This document shows positions 34,717 to 46,600 of a stretch of 64,000 nucleotides of DNA, piece by piece. Both the position numbers and the translations under genes were made by a program. The notes below the pieces were generated by a model. It searched no databases. It was not told the origin of the DNA and saw only the letters and a program-made list of their open reading frames with translations. Source of the DNA: Manihot esculenta (lineage: Eukaryota; Streptophyta; Magnoliopsida; Malpighiales; Euphorbiaceae); the NCBI RefSeq assembly GCF_001659605.2, contig NC_035168.2, positions 8,240,058 through 8,304,057 of the forward strand, written 5' to 3'. How positions within the stretch are numbered: the stretch's first letter is position 1; the number at the start of each line of letters is the position of its first letter.

Positions 34717-37700
34717 TGTAATACCCGGCTAGACTCCGGTATCGGAATTCCTACCATCCGGTGGAATCTCGGATGTCGGAAACCTCTAGAAGGGGTAAAA
34801 GTATGTTTTTATGATATGTTTTCATGTTTTTAATAATTTTAAGTATGTTTTTAAATGAGTTTTTGTATGAAAAGTCTTTGGAGGAAAACCCAGGTTCGGC
34901 CGCCGAAAGTCAAGTTCGGCCGCCGAACATGCATGCGTTTTGGAGGCACGTTAGGCCCCCGAAAGCATGAGGAAAGGGGAGTCCAGGTTCGGCCGCCGAA
35001 ACTCAAGTTCGGCCGCCGAACATGGCATGCATGCGGAAGCACTTTCGGCCCCCGAACGTGGCCTGACCAGCCACCTATAAAAGGGGCACTTAGCCGAAAT
35101 GGGGGAGCTGTAACGACCCGGAAATCCGACCCGTTACCGGCGCTAGGATCCAGATCGGCTTAAGGCCGCCGGGACCCGTAGCAAGCCTACATACCTCCTG
35201 TAAACCTGTGGAATCCCATACATAACAACATATACATGATCTGTAAAAATTTTCTTTTCTCTTATCCAAGCAAAAACCTGTGCATGCACAAAATCATACA
35301 TAAACCCCACACTGGAGTCCTCATCAAATACTCCAATGGGGTATCATCATCATACATATCAGCTTGGATAATCATGGTCATTAACATCATTACTCATTAA
35401 ACACTCTGTACATAATGGGGATTCACACACCTCTAGGTCAAGCACTACTAAAATCCTCAATACATCATCAAATCATTCATTACATTACATGGTCATAAAT
35501 ACTCATTACATCATGTTCATGTCCACTACTATCTATTACAGCATACTTGACTTAACTTCCCTCTAGCCGACTTCCTGATCTATCCTGTACCTGCAACTCT
35601 GGGGATAAAGGGAGTGGGGTGAGCTACTAGAGCCCAGTGAGCAGAATAATAAAACATCAATTTAAATCATGCTTTCATGTATGCGCCATAACACAAACAT
35701 TTCACAACAAGGATGAACTTGTCACCATTTAGCCCCTATCTTTCTTACTTATACATGCCGGGGGCGTAGAGCCGTAGCAGGCACACCCGGACTTCCATAA
35801 TCTGTCATAGTGCCAGGGGCGTAGAGCCGTAGCAGGCACACCTGGACTCACATAGGCTATCATGACATACAAGGGCTAATGGATCATTCAACATTCATCC
35901 ACATCAACAACAAAGTATGCAATGCAACATATTCGTGAATTCTAATGCAAACAACCTAATATATCTCATGGCATTCATGATGCGTGAATCATGCTAAAAC
36001 ATTTCATTAATTTGCTTTAAAACTTAAAGTTTATTCCACTCACCTCTGGCTAGCTCTGAAGAGACTCTGAAGCAGCTGGCTCACTGCTGGGGGTCTCGGT
36101 TCCTCGGGTCCGAACCTACACAGGTGGACTCAAATGAGGGACCAAACATCTATGAATACGACTCTAAAATACTCCCCAAAAACCCCCTAAAACATCCTGA
36201 AAACATCACATGAAAACATGCAAGAAATGGCTGAACAGGGCACTTTTGGCGGCAGGTTCGGCGGCCGAAAGTCCCTCCAGAGACGAAAGTCAGGCAGGTT
36301 CGGCGGCACCTTCGGCGGCCGAAAGTGCCAGACAGAGACGAAAGTCTCTTTTCGGGGGCACCTTCGGCAGCCGAATGCTGCCTCCTCAAGAGGGGTTCGG
36401 CGGCCGAAACTCCCTTCGGCTGCCGAACCTGGTTTCTGCCAAACGGGCAGAAACTTGGTTCAAATGAACCTCCTGCCTCCCAAAACCATAAATCATGCAT
36501 AAACTTGATCTACACCATGCATACTTCACATACATCACACCTAGGGGTCTCAAACTATAATATACCCCAACTACAACACTTCAAACAACACATTTCCAAC
36601 ATACATTGCTCATCAAAGCAACAAAACCCATAAACTCAACATACACCCTAACATGCATTTCTACCCATAGATCTTGCATAAAACTTAGTTAAAACACATA
36701 AGGAGCTTAAGATCGGCTCTTACCTCTTGAAGATCGAGAGAGAGACGACCCAAACTTGGAGATCCACGAAAATGAGCTCCTGAGTTCCCAAAGTTCCAAA
36801 ACTTGGTTTAAATGTTCAAAACTTGCAAGGTGAGTTTAAAACTCAAGAAAAATGGAAGATATTTGGAGGAAGAACACAAGATTTGCTAAGGGAAGGTCGG
36901 AAGCTTGCTGCGGCCGAAAATGGGAGAAAACCTCGCCCATTTCGGCTAAGGGTCCCTTTTATAGTGGCTGGCCAGGCCACGTTCGGGGGCCGAAAGTGCC
37001 TCCGCATGCATGCAAGGTTCGGCGGCCGAACTTGACTTTCGGCGGCCGAACTTGGACTTCCCTCACTCATGCTTTCGGGGGCCTAACGTGCCTCCAAAAC
37101 GCATGCATGTTCGGCGGCCGAACTTGACTTTCGGCGGCCGAACCTGGGTTTCCCTCCAAAGACTTTTCATGTAAAAACTCATTTAATCTCTTACTTAAAA
37201 ACATGAAATACATGAAAACATTTCATAAAAATCATAGTTTCACCCTTCTAGAGGTTTCCGACATCCGAGGTCCCACCGGACGGTAGGGATTTCGATACCG
37301 GAGTCTAGCCGGGTATTACTTTCTCCCATTTTCGGCCACAGCTAGCTTCCGACCTCCCTCTCCCCAGATCTTGTGTTCTTTCTTCAAATCTCCTCCATTT
37401 TTCTTGAGTTTTAACCTCACATTGCAAGTTTTGAGCATTTTAAACAAGTTTGGAGCTTTGGAAACTCAGGAGCTCATTTGCTTGGAATCTCCGAGTTTTG
37501 GTCGTCTCTTTCTCGATCTTCAAGAGGTAAGAGCCGATCTTAAGCTCAATGTATGTTTTAAACAAGTTTTATGAAGTTTTATGGGGTAGAAATGCATGTT
37601 TAAGTTAGTTGAGCTATGTTAGGTTTTATGTGATTTATGGACAATGTATGTTGTTGATGTGTGTTTAAAGTGTTGTAGTTGGGGTATATGCTAGTTTGAG

Positions 37701-39193
37701 ACCCCTAGGTGTAATGTATGATATATATGCATGTTTTAGAACAAGTTTATGCATGATTTGAGGCTTGGGGAGGCAAGAGGCTCGTTTGAGCCAAGTTTCT
37801 GCCCATTTGGGAGAAACCAGGTTCGGCAGCCGAAGGAACTTTCGGCCGCCGAACCCCCTTGAGGAGGCAGCATTCGGCTGCCGAAGCTTGCCCCCGAAAG
37901 AGGACTTTCGGATCTGTCTGGAACTTTCGGCCGCCGAAGGTGCCGCCGAAAGTGCCTGACTTTCGGATCTGTCTGGGACTTTCGGCCGCCGAACCTGCCG
38001 CCGAAAGTGCCCTGTCTAGCCTTTCTTTGCATGTTTTGCATGGATGTTTTGAGATGTTTTAGGGGGTTTTTGGGGGATGTTTTTAGAGTTATGTTCTAGT
38101 ATGTTTGGTCCCTCATTTGAGTCCACCTGTGTAGGTTCGGACCCAAGGAACCGAGGACCCCAGCAATGAGTCTGCTGCCCCAGTGTCTGGTCAGAGCTAC
38201 CCAGAGGTGAGTGGAATAACTCTTATGCTTTTAAATAAATAAATCAGTTTTAGCATGATTCACGCATCATGAATGCCATGAGATATAATAGGGTGCTTGC
38301 ATTAGAATTCACGAATATGTTGCATTGCATAGTATGTTGATGATGCGGATGAATGTTGAATGATCCTTTAGTCCTCCTATGTTATGATATGATGATGATA
38401 CGGTACGGAAGACCAGTGAGGCCCATTCTACGCCCCTGGCAGTATGTAAGAGAAAGACCAGTGAGGCCCATTCTACGCCCCTGGCACTATGGAATGTTAT
38501 GTTATGTTATGTATGTAAGAGAAAGACTAGTGAGGCCCATTCTACGCCCCTGGCACTATTGGAATGTGTAGAGGACTATTGGTGACAAGTTCATCCTTGA
38601 TGTGATTAGCTGTGATGTGATGCATTTCATGTTATCATATGTTTTAAATGTTTTACTATTCTGCTCACTGGGCTTCGTAGCTCACCCCTCTTCCCTAACC
38701 CCAGATGTGCAGGTACAGGGTAGACCAGGAGGTTAGCCAGAGTTTTGAAGCATGTTTATGTAATAAGTTAGATTGTGGACATGATAATTGTACTATGATG
38801 TAATGTAAGAGATTATAGTATGTTATGTAATGAGGTATATTGAGGTTATAGTTGTGCTTGACCCTATAAGTATTGTAATCCCTTGTTGATACATGATCTT
38901 AATGTCTATTGATGTTTATGTTTAACCCATGCAACTTATGATGTATCGCCCACTGGGGCAATGATGAGATCCCACTGAGGGATAAATGTTTAAGTTATGC
39001 TATGTCTAATGCATGCACAGGTTGAGTATGGTGTATGATAAAAAGGAAAGTTTTAATTTCTACGTATGATTGTTGATCATGTATGGGATTAAACAGGTTT
39101 ACAGGTTACACGTCAGGCTTGCTACGGGTCCCGGCGGCCTTAAGTCGACCCGGATCCTAGCGCCGGTAGCGGTCCGATTTTCGGGTCGTTACA
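34717..39193 (+). repeat. 3' LTR of N1, split by a solo LTR
   Basis: The parts are 34717-35108 and 37320-39193, together 2266 bp. TATAAAAG is at 35076-35083, 26 bases before the inserted solo LTR, so the insertion cuts the LTR near the expected transcription start. Second-part landmarks: donor-like CAAGAG|GTAAG at 37527, palindromes at 37818-38010 and three minisatellite units at 38407-38560. Confidence 0.94.
35109..37319 (-). mobile_element. Minus-strand solo LTR inside the N1 3' LTR, no target duplication
   Basis: It begins TGTAACGACCCGG and ends GGGTATTAC, with the expected final A absent. Removing it joins GGGGGAGC to TTTCTCCCAT exactly as in the 5' LTR of N1, so there is no duplicated target and no loss. 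Length is 2211 bp. It has its own TATA box at 36956-36963 on the minus strand, palindromes at 36245-36430 and 36985-37145, and two minisatellite units at 35757-35871 (unit with GGGGCGTAGAGCCGTAGCAG). It is a separate subfamily from N2. Confidence 0.9.
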
Positions 39194-39932
39194 CATTGCA
39201 TTATTTATTGTTGATGTGGATGGACCAAGGCGACCTCAATAGCCCACGATCTGTTAAGTAAGGAAAGTCCTGTGTGAGTCCCCTGGGGGGGGCCGGGCGC
39301 TGACAGAGGGAGTTTTGAGGTCATGTCCAATCCTAGATGTGAAATGTTTTTGCTGTGACGCATTTCATGAAAGCATGTTATTAATGAACTGTTTTCATTA
39401 TTTCTACTCACTGGGCTTTTTAGCTCATCCCTCTCCCCTAACCCTAGTTTTGCAGGGCCAGAGTTAGCTATGGGGAGTCAGATTCAGCAGAGTTATGAGT
39501 ATGAGTGGGCTATAGTTTTGGCTATGTAATAGAGTAGTGGACATGATGTAAATTAAATGATTAGTATGTACTGTAATGTATAGATATGTAATGTCATTTA
39601 ATGGATAGAGTATTGTGCTTGACCCTAGTGTATGATTAATCTCTTGTTATGCATGATCTTTCTTGAATGTTTTATGTTTTAAGATGAGAAATGTTGAACC
39701 AAGGCTGACGTGTGAAATGCTGACCCTATGAGAGTGGGTTCTATGTTTTCAGACATAGTGCATGCAGGTCGAGCTTGGTAAGGGAAAGGAAAGGTGTTTT
39801 TCAGTTTTATGTTTATGTTTGATCATGTATGAGATTTATCAGGTACACAGAGTTCAGGATAGGTTTGTTACGGGTCCCGGCGGCCTTAAGTCGATTTGGA
39901 TCCTAACGCTGGTAGCGGTTCGGGCCATTACA

Positions 39933-39960
39933 GAGGGGTATCGGATTCCGGGCTGTTACA
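39933..39960 (+). other. 28-bp terminal extension of the outer solo LTR
   Basis: After the usual LTR end (GGCCATTACA, ending 39932) comes GAGGGGTATCGGATTCC, which resembles the normal post-LTR sequence GAGTGGTATCAGAGCC, and then a second LTR-like end GGGCTGTTACA. The ATGAA duplication begins only after the second end, so the extension was part of the integrated DNA. Confidence 0.7.
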
Positions 39961-41539
39961 ATGAACAAAAGGAAACTGATTCGGATATGCCTAAGATTGC
40001 TTAAATTTTTAATTTGCTAAATCATGGAAACACTATTGGATTCTTCAAGGATAGTAAAGCTCTGTCTAATTTTAATGAAGAGGGATTTCTTAAACAGATC
40101 ACTCTAAAACACATTTTAAAGAGGGAATTGAACAACACATTGCTGCTAAATTTAGAAAATAGAATTCTACATTATCTTTTTGAAAGAAATTTGATATTTG
40201 GCCTTCAACTATGGGGCGGAGTCAACTTTATCCAAAATCAAGAATTAATCCCATTTAAGTAATCCCTTCCCTGATTCAAAAAAAAAAAAAAATCATCCCT
40301 TCCCAATTTAACTTATTAATGTCTATCTTTTGACAGATTAACAAGAAAGAGGAACGTGCTGGAAAAATATAAAATAAATAAACATTCGTAAATTTTTTAT
40401 ATTAATTGTTATGACAAATAAAGTTTAATCTCCCCATTAAAAATCCCTAAGCTCAAGAATAGAAGGGGAATTCATCTCTATCAATCGAGTTGAAGATAAT
40501 GAAATGATCTTCCACTACAAGCTCTACTCAATTAGTATGATCATCCACCTACACTTTATGGACTTGATTTTAAGCACAATGGAGTTGTGAGACTTTGCTT
40601 TTGCAGTCGAAAAGTATCTAGGTGGGTTGCATAAACAGACAACAATGTTGGTCGATAATTTAATACTTGAAGTAGAGGAGTAATAATTTTTTTTATAATT
40701 ATTTTTTTTTAAATTTACAAACGACTAAATTTTTATTTCACTACACTTAGAGAAAAGTATTGTTCTTATTTTGCATGGCACGGTGCTAAATTCACTAGAT
40801 GGTTAAATATGGCGATAAATGAACCGAAAAATGAGATTAAAAGAATGCAAAAGCAAATATTTAAAGTGCCAGAAAAATATCAGCATTTGAAAGAGAAAGA
40901 TGAGGAACTAAAAGAGTTAATTGGTGAGAGGAACAATATCTTGAGGAATCAAATATTTAACTTGGAACGAGATTTGGTTGAGATGAAGAGGAGTATGGCA
41001 ATGATAGGTCAAGATGTGTGCAAATTTAAGAAAAGTGTTGTGAGATTGAAAATGTTATTGACTACTATATAGTTACTTGGCTTGGCTGTATTAACTTATT
41101 GTGTAAATGTGCATAGTCTAGTGGCAGGGGAATACATTGATTTGCCTAGATCGAAGTAGACAATAGCACTATAATTAAACCGTTTGGATTTTCAGAAAAC
41201 TAGAATTAATCAAAGATGGTAAGTTGGCTTGGCTGTATTAACTTAATCAAAGATGGTAAGTTGCTTTTAATTTTATCTAAATTTTTGAGTTTTGATTGGT
41301 GAATGCGATCTGTTTCAGAAAACTAGAATTAAACCGTTTGGATTTTCAGTTCGATCTACATTCAGCCAATTAGCTCCGATTTTTACTGATTTCATTGAAA
41401 AGAGGGTTTATTACTTAAATCAAACTGGACCATAATCTGGTTCCAGTTAAATTCGTCCGACTGGCCGGTTTGGTTTTGACAATCGTGAGTTTACCACTAA
41501 ATAGTAAAATTTTTAAATTTTAATTTATTAAAAAGTTAT
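39961..41539. other. Intergenic host DNA, no convincing gene
   Basis: AT-rich sequence that continues the host locus from before 15834. The only notable frame is 40809-41072, 87 codons, rich in Glu, Lys and Leu and likely to form a coiled coil, but with no recognised family, no visible promoter and ordinary AT-rich surroundings. It may be a chance frame or a gene fragment. Short duplicated phrases (AATCAAAGATGGTAAGTTG) occur at about 41208-41265. Confidence 0.5.
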
Positions 41540-41780
41540 CATACCGTCTCTCAACTCTCAACGCAGCCGCCTGTCCCCTACCCTCCACCCACTCCGCCCC
41601 GTCTACTATCCGTGAGCCAATCTGACATTCGTCCGCCGCTCCCGCTGGTACAGCCGCTCGCCTCCCCTCCCGCTGGTCGGCCCTCTGCTCTTTACGCTGT
41701 TAAATCACTGCTGCGTCCGCTGGTCCACTCACGTTGCTGCTGCTCCTCGCTAATCTAGTCTACGTCCTCAGTAACTGCAG
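41540..41780 (+). promoter_or_regulatory. CT/CpG-rich block, possible upstream leader exon of CIP111
   Basis: A sharp CT- and CpG-rich island in AT-rich DNA that ends in AACTGCAG|GTTTGA, followed by T- and G-rich sequence typical of plant leader introns. A pyrimidine tract and CAACAG at 43641-43650 could be the matching acceptor, 31 bases before the CIP111 start codon. A remnant of a transposon is an equal alternative. Confidence 0.3.
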
Positions 41781-43384
41781 GTTTGAATGGGTTTTGAGAT
41801 TGTGGTTTCAGTGAGATATATTGATGTGGGTTTCTGAAATTTGTGGAAATGATTTATGTGAACGTGCTGAGGGATGTTTTTGTAAGATTATTGAAAATTT
41901 GTTGAAATCAAGACTATTGTAAATGGGCTGAGGGTTGTTTTTGTGAGATGATTGAAATGGGTTTCTGAATTGTAATGCTAATGTGAGATTTGTGAAATTT
42001 GTGGGAATGCTAAGAATTATTTAAATGTGCTGAGGGTTGTATTTGTGAGATTTATTGAAAATTCATTGAAAAAAAAAAAAAACTACTGTGAATGATTTGA
42101 GAGTTGTTTTTGTGAGATTATTGGAATTGGTTTCTGAATTTTATTGAAATACTAATGTGAGATTCTGTGTGAAATTCTTTTGTTTTATTTCTGCTGGATT
42201 TACGAGTTAATTGGGTTTGGGTAGTAAATGAGTTTGGGACGGATGCAGGTTGTGAAATTTAATTTTTAAACGGGTTTAGGACGATTTCACTAGTGTATTT
42301 GTAAAGTGGTGGTATTTAAAATTGTGTCTACCTTATTTGCTGCCATCCTACTTAGTTGTTGTGCCCATCTGCCTATTATTATATTATGAAATCATGAAAT
42401 GCTCGAGTAAAATAGTAAATGAATGAAAAACATTCATTAACCACCTTAAAGAATAAAAATGTGAACCACCTTAAAGAAATAAAAATGTGAATTATATTTA
42501 AAGTATCGAGATGGAGTGTGAAATTAAGATTTTAAGCTTTGTCATTTAGGGTTTAAATATTGTATAATTTAATCTTATAACTCCTTCTTTAAACTTTATT
42601 AAATACTGCAGCTTCATCAAATTGCTATTTTCATTTTGTTTTGAGGAGAAATTATTTCATGTATCTTATAACCATAATACCATCAAATTACTATATAAGA
42701 AATTTAATCATAATTATAATTTACGATTTGTGCTATGATAAAATTGCTTTGATTTTATTAAATAGTGTATTCTGTTATTGAACTCGTACAGGCACGTTGT
42801 CTATTTTTAAGAAAAAATTCAGGTGGAGTTTGAAGGTTGAATTGCCCTACTAATAGATAGAATAACATAGTCAATAGTTGATTTAATAATATAACTCAAA
42901 TTTATTAAATGTCTGTTTGATATTGCTTCTGAAACTGCAGTTTAGAAAACACTTTATTTAATATAATACCAAAATAAAATGTTTTTAATAATATCTAAAA
43001 TGATAGATAAGCTCTATGTTTCTTTTTCAGGTAACACATCTCTCTATATATTTCTAATTTCAATTTTGTTTGCTTGTTGAAATCATCTTTCTAATTGTTA
43101 ACAAATCCCTCTCCTCTGCTCTCGCCAATCTTGCATCTCATCACTGCCTGTACCTGACGCTGATTGACAGCCCATTGCTCCTCCCTTTGAGAGTTTCTTA
43201 TATATTTGTGCGACTGCTGGACAACCTTGAGTCCTCATCTACTCTGCCAGACGTTTAAGCTTTCTGGTCTGAGTAGGTCGAATGCAAATACTCTGCTTTT
43301 TTTTTTTTTTTTGGATATTTTCTGTTTAGGGAAATTGTAGACTTGCTGCTGTTGTTGCTGGCCGTTAATCTGATAAAATTGAAG

Positions 43385-43509
43385 ACCGATATGGTTTTAT
43401 TTTTTGGATTTGGGCATATGTCCATTTTGGTTTGGTTTACTCCGAATCATGATTCAGTTCGGTTTAAACTTGAAAAAAGAGAACGATTTGGTTAATTGGC
43501 ACACTCCTA
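43385..43509 (-). mobile_element. Possible hAT-like element terminus
   Basis: On the minus strand it starts TAGGAGTGTGCCAATTAACC and continues with AAACCGAACTG and AAACCAAACC blocks. This resembles the CAGGGGTG-type ends of hAT elements. The opposite terminus was not found. Confidence 0.3.
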
Positions 43510-43587
43510 TTAATTAGTATTCCCAGACAAGCCAAGACCTTAGGCAATTATAACATTTGGAAAGAAGTGAAGAAGCCAGAACCCGAT

Positions 43588-43595
43588 TAGGGTTT
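43588..43595 (+). promoter_or_regulatory. Telo-box upstream of CIP111
   Basis: TAGGGTTT, the reverse of AAACCCTA, lies 86-93 bases before the start codon. Telo-boxes are common near the transcription start of plant ribosomal-protein and ribosome-biogenesis genes. Confidence 0.5.
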
Positions 43596-43680
43596 TAGCT
43601 GTTAGAGTTTCTCTTCATCTAACAAATGTTTAAAACTTTTCTTTCAACAGGTATCTGTGCTCTAGAGATTAAAGCTAGAA

Positions 43681-46600
43681 ATGCCTTCAAAGTCGAAGAA
43701 GAATCCAAAGACAGCTTCAAGGCTTTCAAATTTGGATCAATCTCCATCTCCTCGAACACCATCTTTGATTTCTTCTACTGATTTTGAAATTAGCGAGCAG
43801 AAACTTATCCAATCTTTAGAAGAAGCATCAAGCAGATTTCCTTCCATGATTGGGAAATCTGCTTTCATTCGTCGAGTCGCTGATGTTGTGCCCGAATTAA
43901 GAGGATGTAAAATTTGGCTTTCAGAGTCTTCCATGCTTGCTTCTTCCCTTTCCCCTGGTTCCATTGTATCGGTAATTTGCCTTGTGTTTATTTCTATTAT
44001 ACTAATGGTTAGTTTCTTGGATTTTTGCTGCATAATCATTATATTATTAGTTGCTTTTTGCTCTGTACAAATTGTGGGTGCCTGACTGGATGTTCAAATT
44101 CAATAGCAGTGAAAATTGATTAACCTACAACATTGTCGTCATTACCTAATCTTAATCTCTCTCTCCCTCTCTTTTAACTTTGTTCTCAGAGTAACTATTT
44201 CATACCAATGATTTCTGATGGAGTGGAGAATGCCTCCATATTCACATTATTTTTGCCTATTATTTCTCTTCTGGTCTTTAAACTTGAATCTTTGATACCT
44301 ATTATAGTTTCAGTTGTTGTGTTGCTGATAGTAGTTTTCTTTGTCGGCATAGGGTTGTTTGTGTAACTGTTTGAAGTGATTCCTTTGTTGGGACCTCAAT
44401 ATATTTATTAATATTCATTTTAAGATGTTGTTTACGATTATTTTATTGTCTTCAATTTCAGTTAACTTTCATGCTTTTTGTCTAATTTGTTTCTGTTACG
44501 TCATTAAGTAATGTGCAGTGAGGGTAATAAGAGGTCAAGAGCTTGCATCTTTTGTTTCCTTTTTTCTCCTTTTAATTAGATACTTTTGTTGCTGAATATA
44601 TTATGGTAATCTTGTTGCAGGTTTCTCTTGCTGCTTCAGAGAGATGTGTTACAAATGACCTTCCTCTCAGCTCAACATCAGATGAATGTTCTAGGCAGTT
44701 TGAGTTCGAATCTGTGGATGAAACAGCTAACGACATAGGAAACTACTTTGCTTTTGCTAGGGTTTTTCCTTCTAGTAAGGTTTGACGATCTCTCGCTCTC
44801 TCCCTAAATAAATAATATGGGGATAAAGAAGTAATTCTATAAATGTTTATTTTGTTATGAAATGAATTCGGAAAGATATAGCGTTGGTCCAAAGTAAGAT
44901 CAGTAATTAATATTTCAATAGGATGAACAACATAATTCTGTTTGAGCATGTATTTCTTTTTCAACCTATTTTTCTTTTAATTAATTAATTTATTTATTTA
45001 CTTTTTCTCTTTGTGAAAAGTAAGGATAACATACTATCATGCATGAAGGGTTGAATTTGCTTACCAAAGGGAAACTGAAAGGTAGCAAGCATTTGAGTAA
45101 GTATTCAGCAATTATCTCTGATTCCTTTTAACAGCATATCCGACCTGCCTGCAGCCAATTCATCTCCAGAAGTTTCCTTCAGCCATTCTCTTGCTGAATC
45201 ATCCTTTCTCTTCAAATAAACTTTCCAGGATCCTGGTTACCTATTGGCCCAGCCCATTCTCCTGCCCTGTCTCATAACACATAGCCTCCTGAAAATGTTG
45301 AGCATCTCCTCTTAAGGACCATCCCATAAGAACAAGCATGGTTTTAAATCACGATTGCTGCCACATTTGTTTTCATGGTCACATGTAACAAAAATAGGAT
45401 CGTAACGTCTGTAATATAACTGCAACGATTTATTGCTATGCAAATTCATTTAAAAAATCCATGAAGTTCTTGAAACAAATAGACTTAAAGATATGAATAA
45501 ACTAAAATACACGATCAAATAATAAACATAAATATATTAAATAAAGTCAATTAATCCATTATCCTTAGACATTATTAGCATTAATTAATTTAAATCTAAA
45601 TAACCGTGGATACTAAAGAATAATACTTCATAGTATAAATTTAACACAAAAAAGCCAGTATCAAATATTCCAATATAATTTTTCTTTAATAAATAAACAA
45701 AGAATGCCAGAAATAAAAATAAATAACTCAACTTTCAGAAGATATAAATGTGTGATTCTACACACATTACATGCCAAAATCTGTGTGTAAAACTGAGTTT
45801 TGAAAATGGTTTAACCATATTTGCCATTTGTTAATCCTTTGCTTTCAATATCATGCAATTGGTACATTTAGTTTTTAGCTTTTTGCTATGTCACAATTTT
45901 ACAAACTGTGTCATGCATAAATATTTTTAAAGGTTTTTGCATGATTAACTCATTTCATGGCATTATTGTATGGAATCTAAAAGCTCAACTTTTCTTTTCT
46001 TTTCTTGTCTTTTTTTCCAGGCTTTTATTGATGGAGTGCGGTTGTCTTCAAACCTTTATTACACAATGGGATGTCCTGACTCAGGAAGGATTGTATTTAT
46101 TTACCCTATACCAAATCAATTTCTAACTGGTCTGGCAAACGGGCATAGTGTTGTACAAGATAGAAAAGTAGATGGTCTCACAGTTCATAACTGCGATGAA
46201 TTGCACTTGGAGCTGGTTCCTATTAAGAAGAGAGCAAAACTGAACAGTGATGTGATTTCCATAATGAATACAGTAGAAAAAACACATGAACATTCTGAAA
46301 ATGGGAAGATTTCATCCCCTGGGACACCTTTATATCGGCCAAACCTAATCTCTACTAGTCCTAGTCAGTTAGCTTCATCAAGATGTGAAGAAGCAACATC
46401 TAATTTATCCAGTCTAAAAACTACATGTGCTAATTCATTCGATATCAAAGAGATCTTAAAAGATGAACGTTGCAAACAACTTCTGCAAGCTTGTGTTACT
46501 TCATGGTTATATTCTCGTATTTTAGTATGTGGAAATCTAGTGGCTATCCCCATACTATCTGAGTTTTGCATTTTCCGGGTCACAAGTTTGAATAAAATGC

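Larger units (their letters stand above)
17326..39193 (+). mobile_element. N1: Tekay/Del-type element nested in the outer solo LTR, target duplication CATTG
   Basis: The 5' LTR is 17326-19571, the interior 19572-34716 (split by N2), and the 3' LTR 34717-39193 (split by a solo LTR). CATTG stands at 17321-17325 and 39194-39198. The two LTRs differ by about 20 substitutions by eye plus one 20-bp indel in the palindrome array, roughly 0.9 percent. N1 is therefore older than N2, which agrees with N2 lying inside it. Its gag-pol has a frameshift and a stop. Confidence 0.95.
15834..39960 (+). mobile_element. Outer solo LTR split by the N1 insertion, target duplication ATGAA
   Basis: The first part is 15834-17325 and the second 39199-39960, together about 2254 bp, a normal length for this family. 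It starts TGTAATACCC and ends TGTTACA. ATGAA precedes it (15829-15833) and follows it (39961-39965). It has TATAAAAG at 16203, palindromes at 16030-16190 and 16728-16990, and the splice-donor-like AGAG|GTAAG at 16445. No internal region belongs to it, so it is a solo LTR. It is clearly diverged from the E1 and N1 LTRs, hence another subfamily. Confidence 0.92.

Noticed and set aside
17326..39193. N1 read as two separate elements because of the internal LTRs
   Set aside because: The internal LTR pair belongs to N2 on the other strand. The pol frame and AAAGA duplication rejoin precisely, and CATTG flanks the whole unit.
40809..41072. 87-codon coiled-coil-like frame as a gene
   Set aside because: No family recognised, no promoter or splice context, and Lys/Glu-rich composition is easily produced by AG-rich DNA. 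Mentioned only as part of the intergenic stretch.
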